Made by a program: the position numbers and the translations under genes
The notes under the pieces: generated by a model
What the model was told of the DNA's origin: nothing
Database searches by the model: none
The model's input: only the letters and a program-made list of their open reading frames with translations
Assembly (NCBI GenBank): GCA_009869945.1
Contig: WIXG01000002.1
Coordinates: forward strand, 186,001 to 250,000
DNA from: Mesaphorura yosii
Taxonomy: Eukaryota > Arthropoda > Collembola > Poduromorpha > Tullbergiidae
Length of the DNA: 64,000 nucleotides
Reading direction: 5' to 3'
In this document: piece after piece, positions 13,960 to 26,600 of the stretch
Position numbering within the stretch: position 1 is the stretch's first letter
Layout of the letters: each line of letters starts with the position of its first letter

Positions 13960-16740
13960 CGTTCATAAAAATCTGCCCGTCTAATCGTTTAATCAAAAGA
14001 TTCGACTTGAACTTGAACTATCAAACACCTCTCAAAGCTACCAGAATGTTGCAAATTAAAACGTAAACAGGCAAAGTCGTGCGTGGCAATGCATAGCGGT
14101 GACCTTCAGTCGGCGGGCGCTGTCAAGGCAAACGCCTGCCCGTGAGTTGTCCGGGGCAATACTGCTACCATACCCGTGGCCGTCGTGCCCGATACGAAGA
14201 TTTCTCTTCAGAATTTGCCACGCTGCTGCTGCTGATATGAATTCTTGGATTTGTTTACAGAATACTCTAGAATCGAGAATAACTTATTTCATCGTTCATC
14301 ATGTCATGCATCAGTGCATAATCTCCTCATCTTTTATCTCATCTCCTCTTTTAATCGGAATTGTCATCGCTTGAGTCGTTATCAGGCCTGGCTGCACTTC
14401 GCACGCTGGTTTCTCAGAAACAAAGTCCTCGAAAAGACCTTTGCTTTATAGCCAATGTATTAAACAGCACACAGCTCGCAGGCGAAGATTGCCGTCCAAT
14501 AACTGCGACTTAATTCTGGCTTACTGGAAGCCCTCATCATGAGTAATGAAAATCACGAGTACTCTTGACCTCCAGAATTCTTAGATTTCGCAGAATGACG
14601 ATAACAAACACAAAGTATTGTACAAAACAGAAGGACGTATTCATATTGTTTTCTTTAAGTTTGCTTGTATTTACTTTATTCACTGTTCATATTCCGACCC
14701 ACACATGTGAGATGCGCATACTTGTTGGAATACTCCGCGACGATCGACACAGCTCAAGAAATTCAAATCATGTCTTTCTCGCATTACTGCGGATGTGGAT
14801 AACAAATTCGTCCCATAAGATGCAAGATCTTCAGGACACGGCATGATCGTCTAGGCTCGTGATCCCACAGTGGATTCTCCATTCTTGCTTACGCTTCCTT
14901 CCGTGGAAATTTTTCCTTCTCTGCACTCTGCTCCCGTACCTCATTTGCCAGTTTCCAAAAATACTCTACTACACTTGCTGCTGTTTGGCATAAGTTCCAG
15001 GCCAAGGATTTTTACGATGTCACGTACTCCTGAATGAAATTCTTGATGAAACACCGCCGCATTGTTTCCCTGGCTCGGTGAGTTCATTTAAGTCGTAACG
15101 CAATGTAATATGACACGGACACGAACACTCCCGTATCGCGTTACAGGGAAAGTCCTGAATTGTGCAGCATTTTCTTCGCAGGTCGTTCTTGCACTTCTTT
15201 GCCAAATGCGTACATTCTCCGTTTTCGAGCACTGAAATACACTGAGACGGAAACTGAAACTGTAACAAAGCGACAACGACAAGAGCTCAAGAGCAATTCG
15301 GCTGTGTGTTGGATACAGGCAAGCTTTTTAAGTGACCGTCACGATCTCAGTTTTGGTAACGCTTACGAGGTGGCCATAATCGTGGTCCACTGTACCAAAT
15401 GATTATCCAGAACAATTGGACGTGACGTGTTCCACGTTTTCTCATTCTCCCACAGCATATTTTTCTCTCTGCTCTGCTTGGCTTGGTTTGTACGGTAAAT
15501 TGGTGGAACGTGACTGTGATGACAATTTCTATTTCACCATTTCCAAAATGTTGAGCGCATTTATGAGCTCCTCGACATGAAATGAATAATAAAGCACGGC
15601 CATGCCACGCCACGCCATAGCCTTTAATGCTTTGGTGCATCAGGCAGCCGTTAGTGCCGGTGTCCTGAAACAATGTCTGGAGAGAATCTCGGCCACGACT
15701 GTGCTGTGCTGAGGCCCATGAAAAGGTAATTACACGCATAATGAAAATACGTTAGACGTCATCCGTTAACCTGACTAATATCGTTAAGAAGCTGAGATTA
15801 AAGCCTCTCGAGACTCATTCGAGAATTCTGGTGAACAGCAGCGGAAGCTTTGACTACTGGGGCACCACACTATTTTTACATCATCAACGCCAAGCCCAAG
15901 TACGTCAATATTTCATCCACTTAACGCGAGAATAACAAATAGCGTCAGAAACCTAACGCGAGCTTCACGCTGTATGGTAAGTTGTGCTGTAGTACGAGAA
16001 TTTTGACACATTTACGAAGTAAATATTTAATCCGGGGCAGCCAAACAAGAACAAGAGCTTAGAATTAGAATCTACTTTCTCTGCCTACTAAAATCTGGCC
16101 AGATCGGCCTTGGAGCTGCTGGATTGACTGGATGCTAAACAAATACCAAAAGACTAACGACTTACGTTAGACAACGGCAACGACAAGAAGAGCCCAAACT
16201 CGTGTCGATCATCAAAAACAAGATCATCAGGCTTAAATATCACGGCGTGGTTGCACGGTACGATGCACGGTTGGATTGACACATCGATCAGCCGTCAACC
16301 AAGCACAGCAAGGCATGGTAGAGAGAAGAGCCGACCCTCCAGGAGGTCGCAGTTGCAGATTCTTCATCCGAGTCGCCTGCCAAACACCGTTCACAAAATG
16401 GATATTCTCACGCAAAAGTTTCGGACCAACTTTTACTTTCGAAAGTATTGTAGTATTGAAAAGTTTTGGAACATAAAATCTGATTTTAAATTAGTACACA
16501 TTGCAGTTTCGAGTTGCCCGTCCTTTATTCAGACACGAAAACTTTTTGATGACACTGCACTCCACTGCAGAATTGCCCTCCGGTACTTTTCCTCTTTCTA
16601 TGCTCGAGTAGGCTCTTGGTTCAGGTGTAGTCGCAGCACAGATACGCGTATACTAGTAGATTAGGCTGGTCGCTTGAACCACGCACGATGAGGAATAAAT
16701 TAATGCGATGTAATTAAATCACGGACATTAGGTTACTGTC
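13960..16740. other. No gene recognised between the b561 gene and the P450
   Basis: This is the 5' flank of the b561 gene and the 3' flank of the P450. Open frames of up to 137 codons (for example 16251-16664 plus) have irregular composition and no domain. I see no repeat structure or RNA gene. Confidence 0.35.
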
Positions 16741-16849
16741 TTTTATTCCTACAAGTAATAAAATCAAGATCACATTCTTGCCTTTCGCATCAAGGCCAAG
16801 TAAAGTAATAAAAGCATTCATTTCGTGCAGCGCCCACGACTCTACCAAA

Positions 16850-18499
16850 TTAATGCTTTTTGACTTTCACCATGATTGGTTTTGGTGCCAAAATATCAAA
16901 TGACGCTGGGATGAAATTCATCTGCAATGCAAATTAAGGTCATGTTGATCAAACGTTTCCACACGTGGGCGTAATAGAATAATTTTAGAATCAGCGTAAA
17001 GGTACCTTTGTCTCTGGCGTAGCCTCAAAGCGGTAGTCTTTAAGTATCTGGGTGAGCGCCAATTTGATTTCCATTAGCGCGAATCGCTGTGCGATGCAAA
17101 TTCGCGGGCCACCGCCAAACGGCAAGAACGCATAGGGGTTGTGGTTAACCGACTCGCCATCGATGAATCGCTGAGGGTCAAACACTTCTGGATTCGGGTA
17201 CTGGACGGGGTCGCGATGAACTACGTACACTGGAATGGAGACGATGGTGCCCGGTTCCACCTTAACGTTCCCGATGATCGTTGGCACGGCGCATTCTCTC
17301 TCGACTCGGATCACCGGCGGTAAGTGACGGAAGGATTCCTTGAGAAATGCGTCCAAGTACTTCAAGCCCATCACCGAATCGTGCGTGTGCTCTGTCAGAC
17401 TGAAGACTTCGTCGATCAGCTTGTCCTGAATCTCTGGATACTTCGCCAAGTGATAGGCACAGGCTCCCATGATAGTTGCGGTCGTCTCAAATCCAGCAAA
17501 CAAGAAAATGACGGCCTGCGCCATCATTTCTTCCTTAGAAATCGTCTTCTTGCTTTGACTTTCTGATTGTGACTTCGACTCCTTCATTGCTTCATGATTG
17601 GCCTCGATCATTGTCTGCAGAAAGTCGTTGTACTTATCCCCATTTCCGCTGGAATAAGATTTGCTACGCTCTTCAATTAAATTTTTCATCATTGTCACAA
17701 AAAACAGGGCTGGTCGCATCGCTCTGTCCTTTATTCCAGTCACCTTAGCCACTTTCGGGAAGAACATGCTGAAGAGAGTCTCCCACCTCGCAGAAAAGAC
17801 CTCCTCAAAATGCTTTTGGATTGGATGTTGTGGGTCGTTGAGCGAATCGATGTGAACTCCGTACGCACATCGTGCGATAGCGTCAAACGACAGTGAGCTA
17901 AAATACTTTTTAGCGTCGATCACCTCGCCAGACTTTGCCACATTATCCAAGTTCTTCATCAGGCTATGAACACAGCTGTTCACGAGTCCTTCCATGGAAC
18001 GCAGTTTTCCCGAAGTGAACGTTGGGCTGAGGAGAGAGCGAATTCTTTTCCAGTCGTCGTTGCCATCCAGCGAGAACATGTTCAGGTCAATGATTGGGTC
18101 GCCGATACGAAATGGTTTGTGGTTTGGCAGGGAGCTGAAGTCCTTCACCAGGATGTCCTTGATGACTTCCACGTCACTGATGATAAGGTTTGGCTTCAGG
18201 CCCTCCATCACTCCGTAGACCGGGCCGTACTTCTTGGTTAATTCCAGATCGTAAAGTGGAAGCTCCCGAGTGTAGTAGTACCATTGATACCAGAAACCGG
18301 GAGTTGGGACGCCTTTCCGTTGCCAGTATGTCAATTTGTGATGCACGTACCTTTTGGAAGAATTAGTTGAATTAGACAATCAGCTTTTCGATAACATTCA
18401 TCATGCTAAACACCAAACCAAGATCCCCATTTTCCTTAAACCATAGACTTACCACACAATTCCGAGTGCGGTACCGATAATGAATGCGAGTGTCAACAT
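16850..18499 (-). CDS. Cytochrome P450, CYP3 clan
   Basis: Three exons: 18499-18453, 18350-17006 and 16921-16850 (487 aa). Exon 1 encodes the N-terminal membrane anchor starting MLTLAFIIGTALGIVW. The large exon holds the oxygen-binding I-helix motif AGFETTA, the K-helix ExxR as ESFR, the PxRF block as DPQRF, and the heme loop FGGGPRICIA with the heme-binding Cys at about 434. The usual Gly after Cys-Ile is Ala. The last exon encodes the typical CYP3-clan ending (MNFIPAS...LAPKPIMVKV). The protein is probably an ER-bound monooxygenase acting on xenobiotics or endogenous lipids; the substrate cannot be read from sequence. A poly(A) signal on the minus strand lies at 16741-16746, about 105 bp after the stop. 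A TATA box lies about 200 bp before the ATG. Confidence 0.93.
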
Positions 18500-18697
18500 T
18501 TTATCTGAAGTACACGTCAGAAGTTTCAACAAAACAATCACTACACTGCCGGAAATTGAAATTGACAGCAGGAACTTCGTGCTAATGTCAATATGAAATG
18601 TCAAAATACACAAAGGAAGGTACTGTTTCTCAGCTGAGCGTCTCGGCTCAAGAACGACGTAATTAATAATGCTAACTTTATGTACTGGCAGCCTACT

Positions 18698-18705
18698 TAT
18701 TTATA
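18698..18705 (-). promoter_or_regulatory. TATA box of the P450 gene
   Basis: TATAAATA on the minus strand, about 200 bp upstream of the P450 ATG. It predicts a start site near 18670 and a 5' leader of about 170 nt. It is assigned by motif and position only. Confidence 0.5.
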
Positions 18706-20616
18706 CCCTCAAGATAACAGATTCAAGTCAAGCCTGCATTTTTTATGCCGTTGCGTTACGTAAGTAAACATTAAACACTAACAATCTACATTAAGTGATA
18801 GTGGTGCTGTGCTGTGGACTTCGGTATGTCGTGTGGGGGACGTGCAGCAGGACAAACAAACGCTAACGCTTGGGAAGCATGAAGCTTTTAACACTCTTAT
18901 TAATTATCAATCCAGCATTTAGCATTGCGTTGCGTTGCCCGCTCATTACATGAGTCGAGTCGAGCTTAATGATATTTGCATTGTACCTCTTGTGATCGTG
19001 ATTTTTAACGTGTGCAATGAAGAATTGACCTTGGCACCGGCGTGTGCGGTTGAAGGCTACGATTCTACGATGTCCAGGTGCTGTGTGCAATAAGATTGAA
19101 TGCATGGACGAACGGAACTGTACGTCAATTATGTTCATGATTAGCCTGATTACTTTGGATTCTAATTGAAAAATATATGCGTGAAACTATTTTATTTGAG
19201 TTCAAGATGAAAAGCGTTCATTTTCCTCAATGAAATGAGGCAGAACGTCCCTTCCATCTTCGTCATTACAAGTTTGCTTCGCCTAACGTACAAATATCCG
19301 GTAAACGACAATAAAGTAGGTCGTACATGGGTCCTTACGCATGATTACTTCGCATGTCCACCTTTTTGTATAATTCATAAGAAAAAGAAATAATTACAAA
19401 AAAGTCGCTTTATATTTCAAAATTTCAAAGGACTGTGCTCATATTGAACTTATTTATTCGAGTTTTGCAGACGAAGCAATTTCAAAATTACAATTTTGGA
19501 GAAAAGTCACGAAAAAGAGCAAAGCGACTGCCAGAGTCCGAAATCTGCGTTGTACTCTTTACAGGAAAAAGAAACAATGCTTGCTTCTACGAATGATCAA
19601 AGGGAGAGACGCGAGCCTGTGCGCAATTCGAATTCGGAATTTCGCGAATGTCGTCTCACAATAGCATCCGAACAATTCGGAGCGTTTTAAAATCGTAATG
19701 AAAAACACGTCTTCCTACGTGCGTGTCTGGTATTTGGGAATCTTAAAATCTTCTCAAGTGCTTTGGAACGGGTCTCCAATTGCCAATCTATGAAACTTGG
19801 TTACTTCGCGACTTATCAATAAATTACGTCTTGTCTGCGTGACCATGCAAAATGTGTTCCCGTGCCTGATGTTTGTGTTCTCTCGTCTAGATCAGATCGA
19901 TACGTCCTGAATTGAGATGGTTTCCTAATTGTCATGTGATAGCTTATAGCATGATTGATTAGTTCCACGCATTACTGCACCAAGTTCTTTCTTCTTGCTC
20001 ATGATTCTGTTCCCGTGTCCATTCCATGATATAATGCAATCAAGCTCATTCTGTCTTGCTTCTTTGTCTTTGATCGTCCCAAATTGCAAGGTACACAATT
20101 CATTCGTTGAGTTAATTCCCCACGGGAAGATTGTACAGCGATATCAAAGGTTAGTACGTAGTTTAATCCTCGTACGTACCTTGCTGGGTAGTGGTGGCAG
20201 TAAAGAACCTCGACAAATTAAATTATCAGCACTCGCAACTTGGAATTAGTCGCTTGGAGACAGCAGACCACTACAACAGGACTTGAAACGGGAGCACAGG
20301 TCCAGGTCAAATTGTACAGCAAATTGAATCAAGAATCTCGTCCTTTGTAGGCCCAGAAGAAAGAAAATGCGGATTTCGAAAAAAAAAGTCGGGTAAGAAG
20401 ATTACGAATTCGGCTCTGTTGCCAATTCTTAAGTCTTTTCTGTGTAATTCTTCTTGTAAGAAAGATCAGCTCAGGTGCTTAAGGGCGTTCTATTGCTGTT
20501 TCACAGCTCACGCTGCTCCGGAAGGAAGAACGGCGGAAAAATAAGAGGAATCTTGTCGACGTAAGTGTGAAGAAAGGTTACAGTGTGGGATTTTCTACTT
20601 TCGACTCTGAGAATCC
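18706..20616. other. Shared upstream region of the divergent P450 and CNG channel genes
   Basis: About 1.9 kb between two divergent genes. I see no exon I can support. An upstream non-coding exon of the channel gene could lie here. Open frames of 60-90 codons are scattered and unconvincing. Confidence 0.35.
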
Positions 20617-23600
20617 ATGACGATGGAATCGGATGCGCCACCACCACAAATTGTGGAACACCCTTCAACGGCGCCATCGATCCCAACATCGAATGAGGCA
20701 AGCCCACGCCACCATCATCATCATCACCATCATCGACACGATCATGAGCAACACCACGAACATGATCTCCAGAGGAATGCACTTCTTCTGGAACCTGAAC
20801 CCAGGCGGAATTCAGCGATATTCCGATCGATTCTAAGTTCCGGCTTCAGCCAAGAATCGAGGTAAGTGTCGCGAGTTCATCAAGTAGGAAGCAATTTAAT
20901 GTATTGTGTACGCGTAGGTTGGACGACGACAAAGCCGTGGAACTTGAAATAAGACTTCGGACTCTGGTGTCTGCCTTTTCAACGCGAACCAGGCAGACCA
21001 AGGCTGAAATTAAGAGACCACCCACACCATCGACTGAAGAGTCCGATTCAGGTGAAGATTTGCTTCCGGCCACTTTATGATATTAAGGCAATGCAATAGC
21101 TAAGATAGCTTTCCTGTCATGAATGTTCAGACACATCAACGATTCCTGACCAAGCCAGTGGCTTCAATCACATTCAAGCCCTGGCTGCAGATTCCCTGCA
21201 GACATCGCGAAAGACAAGTTTAGCAGACATGTCTTGTGCCCAGCGTTGCTGTCATCCTTTGAAGAAAATCTGTAACGTGCTTACATTTAATTACATTTTG
21301 GATCCGCAAGGTAGGAAACGTCAGCATAGCCATTTCGATCTTGACATGACGCTTGACGTTCGTTGCCAAGAAGCCCGGTAATGTAATAGCTTGCTGCCTT
21401 GCTGATTGCTTGTGGTTTCATTGCATTCATGCAGGTCGCGTGTACGTTACGTGGTTGGCCTTTGTGTCGGTCGTGTTCCTGTACAACGCGTGGAGTATTC
21501 CACTACGCTGCATTTTCCCGTATCAAACGCCAGAAAACGTTGACGTCTGGTTTCAGCTCGATTGTATCACCGACCTGATCTACTTGCTCGACGTGCTCCT
21601 GTTTAAGAGCCATTACAAATTCATCCGGGATGGATTCTGGGTGAAAACGCCGAAAGAGACGTGGGCCGCGTACATCCGCTCAAAGTTGTTTCTCGTGAGT
21701 CAAGCAATCAAACTGCCAATGTCCGTACTGCCAGCGTCAACGGGTTAACCACACGCCATGCAATGTTAATGCGCTGTGATGTGCAGGTTGACATGGCCGC
21801 TATGTTTCCGCTGGACATTATATTTGCCTACTACTACGTGAACATGCCGTGGCTGCGGCTTCCACGCCTTTTGAAGGTCAGTCAGGAAATTCACAATACC
21901 TTTGCTTTGGATCCTTTCCAGCTTGTGCCTGCCTGCCTGCCTCACGTGAAAGTGATAGACAAGAGACAAAGCGAGGCAGTGCAAGCAGCTGTGCCAAATT
22001 CCCAATTCCAGGAAGCCTGTCAAACTCACCTCGCCGATGCAATGCGCAATGTGCAATGCACCGCATGGACTTTACGTTGGCCTTGGCACAAATTGTGGCT
22101 GACCAGGCGTTCTTCTTCCCCGAATCGCTTCTGAACTGTTAAGTGCCATTATTTTTCCTAATTGGACCCAGAGAATTCTCAGAATTGCAAATTGCGAGCT
22201 GTGGTGTGCGAAATAATTAGATTTTGCTGGTCAGGCATTCGAAGCTAGTAGTGTGAAGGTTTGACGTTGAAATCTGAAATTTCATTACAAATCTGCCGAG
22301 TTGCGTCCTGCGGCTGGAAAATTGTTCTTGTGTCTTGTGGGAAATCACAACTTTTACTTTAGTTTATCAAGGTCTCTAGCGCACGCATACAGACGGACAG
22401 GTTCCAATGATTCGACTGTGCTATGACAATCCTTTAATTCGACAATCGTTTCATTGACAGATTTCCACGTTTTGGGAGTTCTTCCGCCGGCTGGACAACG
22501 TGCTGGCTTCACCGCACTTTGCGCGGATAACCCGCACGATTATTTACATGCTGTACATGATCCACTTGAATGGAGCCGCGTACTATGCGCTGTCTAAATG
22601 GGAAGGCATTAACGCGACAGACTGGACGTATGACGGCGAAGGAAATGCGTGAGTTGCGAGCACGTGCTTTCTACTTGTCCTTTTTTGAACTTCGGGATAA
22701 TGAACAATTTGGGCAAATAGACTTTGCTTAATTTTCACTTTTCACAATTAACAGGTATATCCGATGTTTTTATTTTGCAACAAAAACTGCGACGTCAATC
22801 GGAAAGAACCCGAAGCCCGGCAATGAGATTGAATACCTCTTCATGACTGTTGCGTGGCTGAGCGGAGTTTTTATTTTTGCAGTGCTAATTGGACAAGTAA
22901 GAGACATTCATTCATTACAAGTTTGCTCTTTAAAGTCAACAGCGTAGCTTCTTTTTGAGTTCACACGTGTTCCAAGCTAAAGTAAAGGTTACGCCGAAAT
23001 TACATGCAAAGTTAATTAATGACTGTCACAACTAACCAAGTCAAGAACCCAATCTTAGAATTCGATCGTCGTCGTCACTTAACCTCAAAGCCAAGCCAAG
23101 CTGTAGAGTGTCAACGTTCATTTACTTGGCTTACAGGTCCGTGACATTGTGGCGACTGCAACCAAGGCATTGACGGATTACCAGGTTGTGACTGGAGCCG
23201 CCATAAATTACCTACACAGATTTGACGTGCCGACCGCACTTCAAGACCGGGTCAAGCTGTGGCTGACGTACACGTGGGAGCAGCAAAAGACGCTCGGTAA
23301 GGCATTTGTTATGTGTGACAAGTATTCGTAGCTCTCAACGTATGATTTTGATTCGAAAGTCGTGTGTTGTGCCGGGATAAAAATCACAATTTGTACCTAA
23401 ATTCAATGTTTTCGCACGGAATTGATAAATTCAAAGATACTGACAGCTGAATTTAGACCAGCCCACGTTTGTCAAATTGTTGATGTCTGGTTTTCAAATT
23501 GGACTTCGCTTCCCAGAAGCGTAGGCATGTTTGACTTTGAACTACAGACAATTTATTTTATTTTCACAAACTTCTCGTCACAATCACGCATTACTTTTTT

Positions 23601-26600
23601 AATTTGGTCCACTGCATACATGTACTTAAATAATGACAAATTATTATTGAAAACTTTAAAGACTTTTCGTTTTACGAGCTTTGAAATTGGAACGTCTTTA
23701 CTCAAGCGTGTAAGCTTCCTCTTCTGCGTACGACGGGATTTCACGACGGAATTTTGGGAAAGGAATTATATTTCACTAATTTGTATATTGCTTAAATTGA
23801 CATAAATATTTTTCGCGTGAAAATTGGCAAAATTGGGAGTGTGAACTGTGAACTTGTTACACATGCTTGCTTTCACGGCGACACAGTAAAAGTAAAAGTC
23901 AGGATGCATGAAGCGTGAGAAAGTGTCTTGCTTAACGCGTCATGCGTCACGCCTCGCAACACATTACTGTTTTGCCACGCGCTTGGCAAGATTAAAATTG
24001 AAAATAATGACTATGACTTCAGATTAATACTCTTTTCACAAACAATCTAATCGAATCGTTATTCTAATTGCGGGTTTGAAGTTAAAAACAACAAGTCCAT
24101 TTATTTGCACAGGCCATGTTATAAGACACCACAAAACATATTTGAACAAATGGATTTTAATTATGCCAGGTTTCAAATGTTTACGTTTAACAATGCTCAA
24201 AGCCAGAACCGGCACCGTGAGCTGAAGCACAAATACCCAACAATACACTCACGCTTGCAAATGATGAACCCATGCTGTGGCTTTTGGCATTTGGCGTATA
24301 TGTGGTCCACGCTCCACATCTGGCATGGTAAAGGTTGTGTTGTCTCTGGTTTAATTATCTCCGATCTACGAGAGACAGCCGCATGGCTGGCAGAGTAAAA
24401 TTACAAAAGTCCTGTCCGGCCTGGGACAGCGTGGCTTGGCGGTGGCAGGCATTTAATCAAGAGCATTTGCAACCTAATTGTGTAAACAACGCTGGCATAA
24501 AATTAATTGGATTCCGGCTCGTGTTTCGCTGCTGCCCGCCTGCCTGCGGGTCCAGCGTCCGTGCCGTCTGCCTGACAAACATCGGGCGCGAGGAAAAAAG
24601 CTTGAAGAAAAATCTCGGCTATTGATTTCTGTGATTATGATTGTGGGTCCAAGTCACGGCACTACGCAGGCTACTCTTCCGAATTCGAATTTTTCGAATT
24701 CTAAGGATTCGCCGACTTTCTGAATACAAATTAATTGCGATTGATGCACCGCACTCCGAACAAATGGGATTCAATTAGTAACCCGGTACTTGCTTGCATT
24801 TCAGATGAGTCAAAGATCCTCGCGTACTTACCTCAGAAGATGCAGAGTGACATGGCTCTTCACGTGCACATCGAAACGCTGAGCAAAGTGAAGCTGTTCC
24901 ACAACTGCGAGCCGGCATTCTTCCGTGATTTGGTTGTTAAGCTGCGTTCCATTATCTTCCTCCCGGGCGAGTACGTCTGTCGTAAGGTACGTGGGCCAAT
25001 TGCTGAAATCCCCAATAAATTATGCCTTTTGACGTAAATTGAAACAGACTGAGTGAAGAGTCGCAGCGCAGTTCGGAGATAAATATCGCTGCTAGATTCT
25101 CTGGGAAAATGTTTGCTCCGAATACAAATCAATTTCCGTCCCATGCATGCTCAAAGCGCAGTGCCATATGTTAAACCAGCCGGGTGAAAAACAACGAACG
25201 AAGATATCTTCAAAGAGGAAGAATCTTCAAGCGAATCACAATCACAATCGAAGTACCGGACGGAAGGAAATGAGCGTCTGCGTTAGGAACATGCACTCTT
25301 GTGATTTTGATTAGACTTCTTGTTTTGATTTTTTACTCATGGTTAGATTCTTTTTTCTTTGGGAAAGAGTGAAACAGAAAAAGGCACATGGCACAGATTG
25401 TTCGTTCCGCGCCGGTTCTTGTTTTGTTTTACGAGATTCAAACACGAAAGTTTCCTTCAGTTGCTCTGTCGTGTTGACTCGATTTTGTAATTTGGTGCTA
25501 TTGTCTTGTTTTTGATGCATCTTACTGTTATTGCATTCCTCTGAATTTATAGCTTAAAGCTCGGAATTAAGATTTCTTGCTGCTTTGTATTCTTCAGTTT
25601 CATCGTGAATTTTTCGTTGTCGTTTGACATTTTTCGTAATTTTTACATTGATTTCTCAGTGACATTTTACAGTCAACTTTTATCACAGCAGAGAATATTT
25701 TTGGTTTCCTGAATCGTCCAGAATCCTTCATGCCCTCAAGATTTATGGAGGCACATGAATTATAACTATTTTTCCTGGGCTTTCCGCGTTCCGCGCTTTG
25801 AAATTCTTGAGGATTTCTTCATTTTACATGCACATTAGCTCATGCGCTTTCGCATGCGATTCTTATCAGATGACGGATAACTGACAAAGTGGCAGTTCGC
25901 TACTCACATTTTATCACTTGATTGTCTTCTTAATGCTCGCAAATGTCACTGCACTGCCAACAGCGTGTGTCCTTACTGTACTCCACTGCTGGAAGGATGA
26001 CACGATGTGGATGTGATGACAGCATGACTTTCAAAACGTGTCAAGGTCTTATTCATTCTTATTCTTATGAAGTGAGTAACAGTAAAGAGTAAAACGTACA
26101 CAACACGCCAAATGCTAACACTAAAGCCTGGCTGGCTTTCTCTTTTCGATTTGCCTGGTCCGTTTCATACTGTCGTACGTGTTTGTTTGTATTGCTTTAC
26201 TTTGCTTGTCTAAAGTGACGGTGACATTAAACGCGACGATGTGACTGTGACGGGAACGGCGACGCGTGCGTGTAACAATGCGAGGCTTGGTGACAGATGA
26301 AAGAAATCTGGAATTGTACTCTTGTGCTGCTGTGTTATGGGAACAATTGACAAATTCAAAGACTAGCAGCAGCAGCATCAACACATTGCAGCCTTCACCG
26401 AATTCGATTCCTTTAAGACCATTTTAATGCGACGAATTTGTAAGGAAAGCTGCATCTTCGATGCCGAGTTCACAATGAAAGACGTACGCGCGTGGAGAAT
26501 GTATGCTCCTTTAATAACTGCTGTTCTTTGTCCGTTGTCCGCAGGGGGAAGTCGGCAAGGAAATGTACATCGTCCGGAGTGGATTCGTGAACGTCGTGAA

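Noticed and set aside
23422-23805. 127-codon open frame in the CNG gene
   Set aside because: It lies wholly inside the intron between two well-phased exons, is rich in Phe, Leu, Ile and Thr as expected for AT-rich noise, and has no recognisable domain.
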